Positions 1 through 5,993 of a stretch of 5,993 nucleotides of DNA are shown in pieces. Under the pieces are notes generated by a model. That model was not told the origin of the DNA. It searched no databases and saw only the letters and a program-made list of their open reading frames with translations. Source of the DNA: an uncultured Eubacteriales bacterium (GTDB lineage Bacteria; Bacillota; Clostridia; Christensenellales; Borkfalkiaceae); the NCBI GenBank assembly GCA_902766475.1, contig CACXDQ010000037.1, positions 1-5,993 of the forward strand, read 5' to 3'. The number at the start of each line of letters is the position of its first letter. Position 1 is the stretch's first letter. The position numbers were made by a program, and so were the translations under genes.

Positions 1-3000
1 ACGTCGCTCGCCTTTACGCTTACGATGACGTTTTCTATTCTGCCGCTGTTATAATAGCCGAGCGCACCCGTGTTGGCGTAATTTTCCGCTTCGTAACTCT
101 CGTTGTCCTTTCTGTATCTGTGTTTCCAGCTACCGTCCTCGACAGTTTCGTTATTGAGTTCGGTATTTATCGCAATTTCAACGAACACGTTGGAGATAGT
201 GCCCTTGTTGTTGTAGACGATACCTCTCGTTCTGTTGCCGATATGGAAATCGTAATCGTTTACGACGAATCCGATATTTTTGATCGTGCCCTCGTTTACG
301 TCGATAAATACGGGGTTGTAGTTGTTAGACGCAAGGTTGTAGCTCAAAACGACGTTCTTTATCGTGTGGCCGTTGCCGTCGAGCGTGCCTTTGAAGTTGT
401 TGACGACGTTGAAAAATCCGCCGTTCATATCGAGGTCGCTCGTCAAATTGAACGTCGCCGTCGGGTAAGAATTGAGTATCGAACTCAAAGTTACGGTCGC
501 ATTGTTGTCCTTGGGAATTACCGTAGAATTTATCTCGAACGTTTCGTCCTTTACGATGACGACGGGAACGGTTATAGCATAGGCATTATTTCCGTCGCTG
601 TAAATGATCTCAAATTCCTTATTGCCGCTGTCGAACTTGTCGAACTTTTCAAGAGAAACGCTTACCGTGGAAGAGGTAACTTTGCCGGAATAAATAACTT
701 CGTAATTGCACGTTATCTCGATATCCTTGCCGTTTATCTTATTATATATTTCGGAAAGGTCGATATTTGCCGTGCTTGCGGTCGACACGGCGCCGTTTAT
801 TATCTGCAAATCGTAGTCGAGGTCGACTGTGTTGTTCGCCCTCGAACGAATGAGAAGGTCGCTTACCAAGAGCGTCTTTTCCGCCGAAGCTTTATAGTAC
901 ACGCCGCCGGCGTAGTAAACCGCCTTGATCGTGATCTGCTTACCTACCGCATTTTCGTCGGTTACGGTGAGGTGGTCGCCGTCCAAAACGTATTGGCTCG
1001 CATTTAAGCCGTCTATCACCCAAATTGCGTTATTGACGGCAACTCCGTCTATCTTAGCGCTGAGGTCGAACCTTTCGCCCGCTCTCAAATTTTCGGTCTG
1101 CAAAGCTATCGTAAGCTCGCCGCCGCCGTAGATCTCGCCGTAAATTTGCGCCGCTATCTCAGTTGTAACGAGCTTGCCGCCGAGAAGCGTCCAGCCGCTG
1201 CCGAAGCCTTCGGGAACGCCGCCGAGATCTTCATACATCTCGTCTACGGAAGAATAGAGTTCGGCGCCGGATATATCCCTCGACGCATTGCCCTTCAATT
1301 CGTTTCCGTCGCTGTCGTCGTTTATGACGTAGAAATTGCTTATCTGAGCGCCGTTTTCATACACGTTGGCGATGCCGCCGATACCCGAGTGGTCGCCCGA
1401 TCTGTCGTGGACAACGTAAACGACGTTATTGATTATAGCCGTCGAAGTAATGAAGTTTGCAAAGCCGGCGTGGGTGAACTGTCCGGGGCCGACGCCGCCT
1501 AAGAAGTCGAAATAACAGTTTTCGAGCGTGCCTTTAAGCTGGTGCCCTACGAACATATCGCTGCCGCTCGAAAGTTTGCCGCCGATAATCGACAAATCTT
1601 TTATGACTGCGTTTTCACCGATAATATAGAATACACCGTTCCACTGTGCGGGAAGCCCGATTATTGCGTGTCCCTGACCGTCTATCACGCCTTGGAACTC
1701 GTTTGCTTGGATACCCGCCGGAGAATAGCTCCTTGCGTCGATATCGTTTTCGAGAACGACGTAATGATTTATAACGGGAGGTTCGCCCGATCCCGTCGTC
1801 CATACGGGGTTGTTCCACCAAGCCTTGAACTCGTCGAGGGTGGCGATAGCATAGTCGACGACCTGTGCGTCGAAGAAATACACTCTCTTGTCCGTCTTGA
1901 CGGTTACGCTTGCCTTTACTCTCTTGTCGTAAACGCCGCTAAACGCCTCTTTCGAAATTGTTATTTTGCCGTTATTTGAAGATACCGCACCGCTTACTAC
2001 GTTGCCGTTCACCTCTACTTCAACTGCGTTTTCGGTTGCGTCTACGGCATTTATCGTGACGCCCTTGGAACGGTTCAAAGCGATAAATTCGTCCTCGCCT
2101 TTTTCCGTTTCGGTCTGCGAAACGTTTACGTTGAAGTTGACGCTGTACGTCTTATCTTCGTATTCTATTGTGCCGCTAACTACTGCGTTGCCCGCCGTGA
2201 CGGCGGTTATCTTGCCGCTTTGCGACACCGTGGCGACGCTTTCATTGTCCGAAGCCCACTTGAATTTTACGTCGAGTTCGTTTCCTTCATATATAGCCAC
2301 GACGTCGGGAAGGCAAACGTTAGTGCCGTCGCCCGCCGCCTTTTCAACGGCTTTGAGGCTTACCGTATATCCGTTGTCGGATGGTACGACGCCGTTTCCC
2401 GCGGCGTCGAATATAACGCCGTTAGGCAATACGTTTACTATTATTTTTTCATAGGCTTTCATGCCTCTGACGGTTGCGGAAACTATTATTTCCGCTCTGC
2501 CCTCTGCGATTGCGGTAATGGTTGCCGCACCGCTATCTTTAACGTCGAGAGAAACTGCGCTTACCTCAACGTCGTTCTCCCAATCTATCTCCGAGGCGTC
2601 GAATTCCACACCGTCGATAAACACTCTCGGAGCGGCGGTCGTGTAAGATCTGCCGACCAAGAGGGGAATATACGTTCCGTCGTCGAATGTTATCGTGGGA
2701 ACGCTTTCGGTGGCGGTAACCGTAACGTTACACGTCGCCTTTGCGTCGCCCGCCGTAGCGGTAACGACCGTTTTGCCCTCTTTTACGCCCTCGACCATTC
2801 CGTCCGCACTTACCGTAGCGATACTGTCGTCCGAAACAGACCAAGTTACGTCTGCGTCGGCGACGCCCGCCAGTTCAAGTTCGACGGCGAGGCTTATCCT
2901 CTTGAATCTCGATACGGAATAATCGTGTTTTCTGAACGCAACGCTCTCCGCAACCGAAACGTCGGAAGTTTCAATGCTTTCGCCGGTGCCGGGGGTTACA

Positions 3001-3110
3001 GACGAATTCTGATTGCACGAAGCGAGCGCAAAAGCCGAAAAAGATACCATTGCGGCGGTAAGCGCACACAGTGCGCCCCGTCTTGCTATATTTTTAATGG
3101 GTTTTTTCAT
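1..3110 (-). CDS. Giant surface lipoprotein with Ig-like (BIG_2) and duplicated GLUG-like beta-helix modules; 3' end cut by window edge
   Basis: Reading the minus strand from the ATG at 3110-3108, I translated 1036 codons down to base 3 without a stop, so the protein continues past the left edge. The start is set by a perfect AGGAGG seven bases upstream. The N-terminus (MKKPIKNIARRGALCALTAA) is a signal peptide ending in a lipobox, LASC, with Cys32 as the likely lipidated residue; a short Ser/Thr/Gly/Glu linker follows. By eye the domains are: BIG_2 Ig-like, about residues 51-135 (WSVSDDSIATVSADGMVEGV, the typical core); two further Ig-like domains, about 137-230 and 247-332 (again WASDNESVATVSQSGKI); a beta-sandwich, 337-417; a beta-helix, 418-650; an Ig-like domain, 657-751; a second sandwich, 757-856; and a second beta-helix from about 872 onward. 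The role is inferred to be adhesion, glycan binding or surface display. No catalytic motif is visible. It is the last visible gene of the operon, 20 bases after the DUF4838 gene. Gene and lipoprotein calls are firm; function is unknown. Confidence 0.93.
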   Translation of the reverse strand, partial: MKKPIKNIARRGALCALTAAMVSFSAFALASCNQNSSVTPGTGESIETSDVSVAESVAFRKHDYSVSRFKRISLAVELELAGVADADVTWSVSDDSIATVSADGMVEGVKEGKTVVTATAGDAKATCNVTVTATESVPTITFDDGTYIPLLVGRSYTTAAPRVFIDGVEFDASEIDWENDVEVSAVSLDVKDSGAATITAIAEGRAEIIVSATVRGMKAYEKIIVNVLPNGVIFDAAGNGVVPSDNGYTVSLKAVEKAAGDGTNVCLPDVVAIYEGNELDVKFKWASDNESVATVSQSGKITAVTAGNAVVSGTIEYEDKTYSVNFNVNVSQTETEKGEDEFIALNRSKGVTINAVDATENAVEVEVNGNVVSGAVSSNNGKITISKEAFSGVYDKRVKASVTVKTDKRVYFFDAQVVDYAIATLDEFKAWWNNPVWTTGSGEPPVINHYVVLENDIDARSYSPAGIQANEFQGVIDGQGHAIIGLPAQWNGVFYIIGENAVIKDLSIIGGKLSSGSDMFVGHQLKGTLENCYFDFLGGVGPGQFTHAGFANFITSTAIINNVVYVVHDRSGDHSGIGGIANVYENGAQISNFYVINDDSDGNELKGNASRDISGAELYSSVDEMYEDLGGVPEGFGSGWTLLGGKLVTTEIAAQIYGEIYGGGELTIALQTENLRAGERFDLSAKIDGVAVNNAIWVIDGLNASQYVLDGDHLTVTDENAVGKQITIKAVYYAGGVYYKASAEKTLLVSDLLIRSRANNTVDLDYDLQIINGAVSTASTANIDLSEIYNKINGKDIEITCNYEVIYSGKVTSSTVSVSLEKFDKFDSGNKEFEIIYSDGNNAYAITVPVVIVKDETFEINSTVIPKDNNATVTLSSILNSYPTATFNLTSDLDMNGGFFNVVNNFKGTLDGNGHTIKNVVLSYNLASNNYNPVFIDVNEGTIKNIGFVVNDYDFHIGNRTRGIVYNNKGTISNVFVEIAINTELNNETVEDGSWKHRYRKDNESYEAENYANTGALGYYNSGRIENVIVSVKASD
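3..842 (-). repeat. Unit B: second beta-sandwich plus GLUG-like beta-helix (residues about 757-1036, incomplete)
   Basis: This is the second copy of the unit, cut off by the window edge. The sandwich contains YSGKVTSSTVSVSLEKFDKF and closes with AITVPVVIVKDE, matching the end of the first sandwich. The helix contains NLTSDLDMNG, then F-K-G-T-L-D-G-N-G-H-T-I (residues 906-917), IKNVVLSYN, GTIKNIGFVVNDY, GTISNVFVEI and GRIENVIVSV, giving regular rungs ending in a G-x-I-x-N turn. Compared with unit A it has more regular rungs and a charged insert near residues 983-1010. Completeness cannot be judged. Confidence 0.72.
858..1142 (-). other. Ig-like spacer domain between the two beta-helix units (residues about 657-751)
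   Basis: This beta-rich segment begins with YGEIYGGGELTIALQTENLR and ends with YYKASAEKTLLVSD. It includes a central W-V-I-D-G-L and the turn L-D-G-D-H-L-T-V-T-D, as in Ig-like folds of the BIG_2 or cadherin-like kind. It separates unit A from unit B. The boundaries are approximate and the family is not certain. Confidence 0.5.
1161..2102 (-). repeat. Unit A: beta-sandwich plus GLUG-like beta-helix (residues about 337-650)
   Basis: This is the first copy of a two-part unit in the giant lipoprotein. The sandwich ends in YFFDAQVVDYAIATLDEFKA. The helix part follows the usual order of GLUG-like beta-helix modules: a strand pair with VVLENDIDARSY, the hallmark F-x-G-V-I-D-G-Q-G-H-A-I (residues 472-483), NGVFYIIGENAVIKDLSIIG, several further rungs (LENCYFDF, IINNVVYVV, ISNFYVI), and a closing segment around GSGWTLLGGKLV. 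Each rung ends in a short N/D/G turn, as expected for a right-handed parallel beta-helix. It is related at protein level to the unit at 3-842. The domain class is firm; the binding partner is unknown. Confidence 0.75.
2706..2960 (-). other. BIG_2-type Ig-like domain (residues about 51-135 of the giant lipoprotein)
   Basis: This is the clearest domain in the protein. It has the order typical of bacterial Ig-like group 2: an opening strand, then V-x-W-S-V-S-D-D-S-I-A-T-V, then a turn S-A-D-G-M-V-E-G-V, then E-G-K-T-V-V-T-A-T-A and a closing strand CNVTVTATE. Such domains usually act as stalks or binding modules in surface proteins of Clostridia and other bacteria. Two weaker relatives follow at about 2421-2702 and 2115-2372; the latter keeps the W-A-S-D-N-E-S-V-A-T-V-S core. 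Confidence 0.85.
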
Positions 3111-3117
3111 ATCATTT

Positions 3118-3123
3118 CCTCCT
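3118..3123 (-). promoter_or_regulatory. Ribosome binding site AGGAGG of the giant lipoprotein gene
   Basis: The plus-strand bases read cctcct, which is AGGAGG on the coding strand, a full match to the anti-Shine-Dalgarno core. It sits seven bases before the ATG at 3110 and within the 20-base gap after the TAA stop of the DUF4838 gene. It fixes the start of the downstream gene and leaves no room for a separate promoter in the gap. Confidence 0.9.
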
Positions 3124-3130
3124 GCAAAGC

Positions 3131-5182
3131 TTAAAAGCCCCAAGAAGCGAAGAGCATGTTCAGTCCGCCGCTTTCTCTTTCCTGACTGTTGCCGACGTAA
3201 TTATTATCGTCCGCAAAAGCCTTTCTTTCCGCCTGCAACTCGTCGTTGGAATAGTTGTACGGATAGAGCATGAGTTTGAAATACCTCGGGAAAAGACTCT
3301 CGATAAGTATGTGTCTACGGAGCATTTCATAAGTTGCGGGATCTACCGATCTGTATTTCTCTATAGCCGCATATGCGTCGTCTATGAGCTCCAACCAGTG
3401 ATCGATGAGCTTGGGTCCGAAATATTCCTTTTTCGCCATATCGGCGTTGAGCCTTCCGGATACGGCGCTGAAATTGTCCTCTACGTATTCGAGATGGCTT
3501 TCAAGTTCCTTGAAGAAGGTGTACATAGGCTCGTAAGCCGAACCGAAGTAGTTTCTGAAGAATTTCTCTTCTATATCGGCGTAATTTACGTTTACGTCGA
3601 TAAGCGCCTTTGCGTCCGTATATTGTTTCAATATGGAAAAGCATGTGGGAGAGGTCTGATTGTGCTGACCTTCGTTCCATACGAACACGGCGTTGTTTTC
3701 AAGCCCGAAACGGTAAGTTTCCACAACCGAATCCCACGAATTGTATGGGTGGAAATAGTTGGTGAAATGCGTTTCGTAAAGCCAGAGGTACAAATTGTCG
3801 GTAAGACAGCCCCATGAAATGAGGTTGTTCGCCTCGCCGTAATCGAGGTTTATGTCCTCGTAGAAGGAGTGAGAATAATAAGACTCGATAGGTGCGACGA
3901 ATACGCCGACGTTTTTGTTCATCACGACTTCATCGTAAGTGGGGTGGAATTCTCCGCTGCTATCTCTTACCGTCGGTGAATCTTTAGTGGCGTGGTAAGC
4001 GAAGAAGAGAATTATCATCTTTCTCTGCTTTGTGCCGTTTAGTTCCGCCTGCTCTTTAAGATAATTCTGAACTATGTCGTCGACGTCGTTTAAGAACATT
4101 ATTATAGTGGAAGAGATAGCGCCGTATTTTTTTACAGCCGCTTTACAAGCCTCGCAAGTACAAGCGGCGGCGTTATCGAGGTGGGTAAGGGTTATGGCGT
4201 CGTGTTCGGGGTTTTCGTCGATGTTGACGATCATCCAACGGGCAACCTCCTCTACCATGAGCCTGTATTCTTCCTCGTCGCCGTGAGCGGTGTAGCAAAG
4301 CTGTTGAGCCGATCTGTTATACGGATCGTAGAACCACTTCGGGTGAGATGCGAAAAATCTTTCGGGGGGAAGGAAGTTGTATGCGTTGTGGACAGATTCC
4401 GGTCTTCTCGTCGCAACCTCGCCTTCCGCAACGTTTTCACGGACGGGGATATACATCTGATTTAAATAGGATATATTGAAACCCTGACCGTAATAGTAGT
4501 TGAACGCAGATTTGTTGGACGGCTCACGATAGTCGTAATCGGGTTTTTCGATTATTTCCATATCGGGAATGGTTTCGCCCGTCTTATCGAACGAAACGCA
4601 GTCCTCAAAATACATATCGTAGCCGAGCGTCTGTTCGAGAAAGCTTATAGCGCCCATCTGATAGCCGTATCTGTCGGGGGACATTATAAATACCGTGTTG
4701 CCGACAGTCTTTAAATAATATCCGCTTGCGCCGAGGTCTTTATCTGGCATTTCAAGCTCCGCCGCCTCAAAGAGATCGACGCAGTTTAAGACGATGTATT
4801 TGTCCTCGCTCGTCCATTCGTCCTCCATACCGATGAGGTATATTTCAGACTTCAATTCACAGCCCGTAGCCGCCTTGATCTGTTTTTTCAAAAAATCGGC
4901 TGCGGTCTTTGCGTGGGCGTTGTCCTCTACGATTATCTTATAGTCGGACTTCTGCTGCTGAACGAAAATTCTCGATTCGTTTTCCTTGACGTTTTTCTCG
5001 TGGAGCGTGCCTTTCGCAAAGTGTTCTGTTTCGGCGGTATAAGCCGTTCCGCCGCCTTGCTGACCCGAACTCGGCTCTGTCGTCGAGTCTGAGCCAGTAT
5101 TGGTAGCGCCGCAAGCGGCGGCGCCGAAAGCCATTATTGCGGCTGCGGAAAAGACAAGAATGTTTTTAATCGCTTTTTTCAT
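3131..5182 (-). CDS. DUF4838-family, glycoside-hydrolase-like lipoprotein
   Basis: A complete 683-residue protein. The ATG at 5182 follows AAGGAG at eight bases, and the TAA is at 3131-3133. A signal peptide (MKKAIKNILVFSAAAIMAFG) leads to a lipobox, AAAC, with Cys24 as the likely lipidated residue; a Ser/Thr/Gly-rich tether spans about 25-55. Residues 70-210 resemble the N-terminal alpha/beta domain that precedes barrels in GH20/GH67-like enzymes (AADFLKKQIKAATGCEL, then MGAISFLEQTLGYDMYFEDC). Residues about 215-545 are the DUF4838 region: FLPPERFFASHPKWFYDP (271-288), QLCYT (294-298), a D-N pair at 336-337, CTCEAC (341-346), APIESYYSHSF (430-440) and VWNEGQHNQTSP (501-512). FFRNYFGSAYEPMYTFFKEL (541-560) opens a helical tail like those ending other members. 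Asp336, Glu433 and Glu504 are candidate catalytic acids by inference only. It probably cleaves or binds an external glycan; the substrate is unknown. It lies 15 bases after the preceding gene and 20 before the next, so it is co-transcribed. Confidence 0.92.
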   Translation of the reverse strand: MKKAIKNILVFSAAAIMAFGAAACGATNTGSDSTTEPSSGQQGGGTAYTAETEHFAKGTLHEKNVKENESRIFVQQQKSDYKIIVEDNAHAKTAADFLKKQIKAATGCELKSEIYLIGMEDEWTSEDKYIVLNCVDLFEAAELEMPDKDLGASGYYLKTVGNTVFIMSPDRYGYQMGAISFLEQTLGYDMYFEDCVSFDKTGETIPDMEIIEKPDYDYREPSNKSAFNYYYGQGFNISYLNQMYIPVRENVAEGEVATRRPESVHNAYNFLPPERFFASHPKWFYDPYNRSAQQLCYTAHGDEEEYRLMVEEVARWMIVNIDENPEHDAITLTHLDNAAACTCEACKAAVKKYGAISSTIIMFLNDVDDIVQNYLKEQAELNGTKQRKMIILFFAYHATKDSPTVRDSSGEFHPTYDEVVMNKNVGVFVAPIESYYSHSFYEDINLDYGEANNLISWGCLTDNLYLWLYETHFTNYFHPYNSWDSVVETYRFGLENNAVFVWNEGQHNQTSPTCFSILKQYTDAKALIDVNVNYADIEEKFFRNYFGSAYEPMYTFFKELESHLEYVEDNFSAVSGRLNADMAKKEYFGPKLIDHWLELIDDAYAAIEKYRSVDPATYEMLRRHILIESLFPRYFKLMLYPYNYSNDELQAERKAFADDNNYVGNSQERESGGLNMLFASWGF

Positions 5183-5190
5183 TATTTTCT

Positions 5191-5196
5191 CTCCTT
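5191..5196 (-). promoter_or_regulatory. Ribosome binding site AAGGAG of the DUF4838 lipoprotein gene
   Basis: The plus strand reads ctcctt, giving AAGGAG on the coding strand, eight bases before the ATG at 5182. It lies in the 15-base gap directly after the TGA stop (5198-5200) of the preceding gene. This supports translation of the DUF4838 gene from a shared message and confirms the chosen start. Confidence 0.88.
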
Positions 5197-5197
5197 A

Positions 5198-5993
5198 TCA
5201 CACGGCTTCGATGGTGTAATTATACATTACACTGTTGCCCGCCTCGTCCATGATGAAGAAGCGGAGTTCGTATTTACCTGCAACCGAGCAGACGAAGCCC
5301 TTTTCTTTGAGCGATCTGAATCTGCCGTAAGGATCACGATAGCCTATCTCGACTATTATCTTATCGCTCGGCGTAATGTCGTCTTTTACCGTATAGGACG
5401 GAACGTATACCGTAGCGCCCACTTTGACCTTAGACGATACCGATTTTATAGTAGCGACGGGTGCGGTTTCATCTATAATGGTTACCGTATAGAAAGAAAC
5501 GTCCTCGTTGGGGTAAGCGACGCCGCTCTCTTTGGCGTTATAGCTTACTTTGTATTCGCCGTAAGAATCGCAGATGAGGTAATATCCGACGGAGGGATCT
5601 ACTTTATCCAAAAGCACGCCGCTTGCATCCTTTGCGACGGAGCCGTCGGGAGAAGTTACCGTAAGCGTGAAATCAACGGTAGGCGCAAGAACGTCTGCGG
5701 CGATAGCGCTTTCTATATAATAGGTAGAGCCGAGAGTAACGACGCCGCCGTAATTGCCGGTGGTAACTATAGTCGGGCTGACGTAGTCGTACAAGCTGTT
5801 GGTGAGCTGTCCGCAAACGGAATAAATGTGATATTGAGCGCCTACGGAAGCGTTTTCCGCAATAAATTCGAGATTTACTTTGCCCGAATCAAAGCCCGTA
5901 AACTTTTCGCCGTAAACGTTTACGACGGGATCGTAAGCGTTGTTTCCGATAAGAACTCTGCCGTTTGTATAGCCTATCGTCATATCCTTAGCG
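5198..5993 (-). CDS. C-terminal part of a surface protein with tandem Ig-like domains; 5' end beyond window
   Basis: The minus-strand frame is open from the right edge (first full codon 5992-5990) to the TGA at 5198-5200, giving 264 residues. The ATG at 5983 is unlikely to be the true start: the frame stays open upstream (Ala-Lys-Asp), a purine stretch sits only one base away, and no signal peptide follows. Counting from that Met, residues 1-64 (NGRVLIGNNAYDPVVNVYGE, then FTGFDSGKVNLEF) look like the last strands of a beta-sandwich, possibly of LamG or carbohydrate-binding type. Residues about 65-171 and 172-261 are two related Ig-like domains. The second opens with DETAPVATIKSV and keeps VPSYTVKDD and GKYELRFFIMDEAGNS, as in bacterial Ig-like/DUF5011-type repeats. 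The protein ends in a beta strand (YNYTIEAV) with no LPxTG motif or C-terminal membrane segment, so any anchoring must be N-terminal. It is the first visible gene of the operon and is probably a surface binding protein; I do not recognise a named family. Confidence 0.85.
   Translation of the reverse strand, partial: AKDMTIGYTNGRVLIGNNAYDPVVNVYGEKFTGFDSGKVNLEFIAENASVGAQYHIYSVCGQLTNSLYDYVSPTIVTTGNYGGVVTLGSTYYIESAIAADVLAPTVDFTLTVTSPDGSVAKDASGVLLDKVDPSVGYYLICDSYGEYKVSYNAKESGVAYPNEDVSFYTVTIIDETAPVATIKSVSSKVKVGATVYVPSYTVKDDITPSDKIIVEIGYRDPYGRFRSLKEKGFVCSVAGKYELRFFIMDEAGNSVMYNYTIEAV
5201..5791 (-). repeat. Two tandem related Ig-like domains at the C-terminus of the partial surface protein
   Basis: The two halves align by eye. 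The first has V-D-F-T-L-T-V-T-S-P-D-G-S, then VGYYLICDSYGEYKVSYNAK; the second has I-I-V-E-I-G-Y-R-D-P-Y-G-R, then KGFVCSVAGKYELRFFIMDE. Both share a strand, a P-D/Y-G turn, a hydrophobic strand with one Cys, and a G-x-Y-x-[VL]-x-[YF] closing strand. This is a diverged protein-level duplication, not a DNA-level repeat. The split is near 5470. Confidence 0.6.

Noticed and set aside
120..1007. Long open frame on the plus strand (295 codons), with others of similar kind at 1146-1502, 1542-1979, 2220-3134 and 3311-3817
   Set aside because: They lie fully antisense to well-supported minus-strand genes with signal peptides, ribosome binding sites and recognisable domains. Their translations are low in recognisable motifs and rich in Val/Arg/Tyr. 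They arise because the real genes rarely use the codons that would give stops in the opposite strand.
3060..3083. Twin-arginine pair (ARRGAL) in the signal peptide of the giant lipoprotein as a Tat signal
   Set aside because: The surrounding residues do not match S/T-R-R-x-F-L-K, and the hydrophobic stretch and lipobox fit ordinary Sec export with lipidation.
3111..3130. Possible promoter or terminator between the DUF4838 gene and the giant lipoprotein gene
   Set aside because: The 20-base gap is filled mostly by AGGAGG and its spacer; it has no inverted repeat with a T-run and no room for -35 and -10 boxes.
4252..4440. Minus-strand open frames in other registers within and beside the large genes (also 1615-1821)
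   Set aside because: They overlap the DUF4838 and giant lipoprotein coding frames, and have arginine-rich or low-information translations with no sign of a true gene.
5981..5983. ATG at 5983 as the start of the right-hand gene
   Set aside because: The frame remains open to the window edge, the AAGGA stretch is only one base away (too close for a ribosome binding site), and the encoded N-terminus is neither a signal peptide nor the beginning of a domain.

Overview
The window is a fully coding stretch of bacterial DNA, transcribed entirely from the minus strand (right to left). It holds three large, tightly packed genes for exported surface proteins. Base composition is near even by eye. The ribosome binding sites are strong and purine-rich (AGGAGG and AAGGAG). 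The two visible N-termini are lipoprotein signal peptides, and the proteins consist of bacterial Ig-like, beta-helix and DUF4838 modules. This combination fits a Gram-positive-type Clostridia member from an animal gut or similar glycan-rich habitat. That assignment is inference from style and composition; no rRNA or marker gene is present.

Layout in transcription order. (1) 5993 to 5198: the C-terminal 264 codons of a surface protein that begins beyond the right edge. It has an N-proximal beta-rich segment followed by two related Ig-like domains, and no C-terminal anchor. (2) 5182 to 3131: a complete 683-residue lipoprotein of the DUF4838 family, a glycoside-hydrolase-like family of unknown substrate, with a CxCxxC cysteine cluster in its predicted barrel. 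(3) 3110 to the left edge: the first 1036 codons of a giant lipoprotein, open throughout and unfinished. It carries a signal peptide with lipobox, three N-terminal Ig-like domains (the first a clear BIG_2), and then two copies of a sandwich-plus-GLUG-like beta-helix unit separated by another Ig-like domain.

The gaps between genes are only 15 and 20 bases and each contains little more than a ribosome binding site. The three genes therefore almost certainly form one operon whose promoter lies off the right edge and whose terminator lies off the left edge. I infer a cell-surface set in which two long Ig/beta-helix proteins bind or display something outside the cell and the DUF4838 lipoprotein acts on a glycan or glycoconjugate. 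No known complete system is recognisable. The long open frames on the plus strand are antisense shadows. I see no RNA genes, mobile elements, CRISPR arrays or non-coding stretches.
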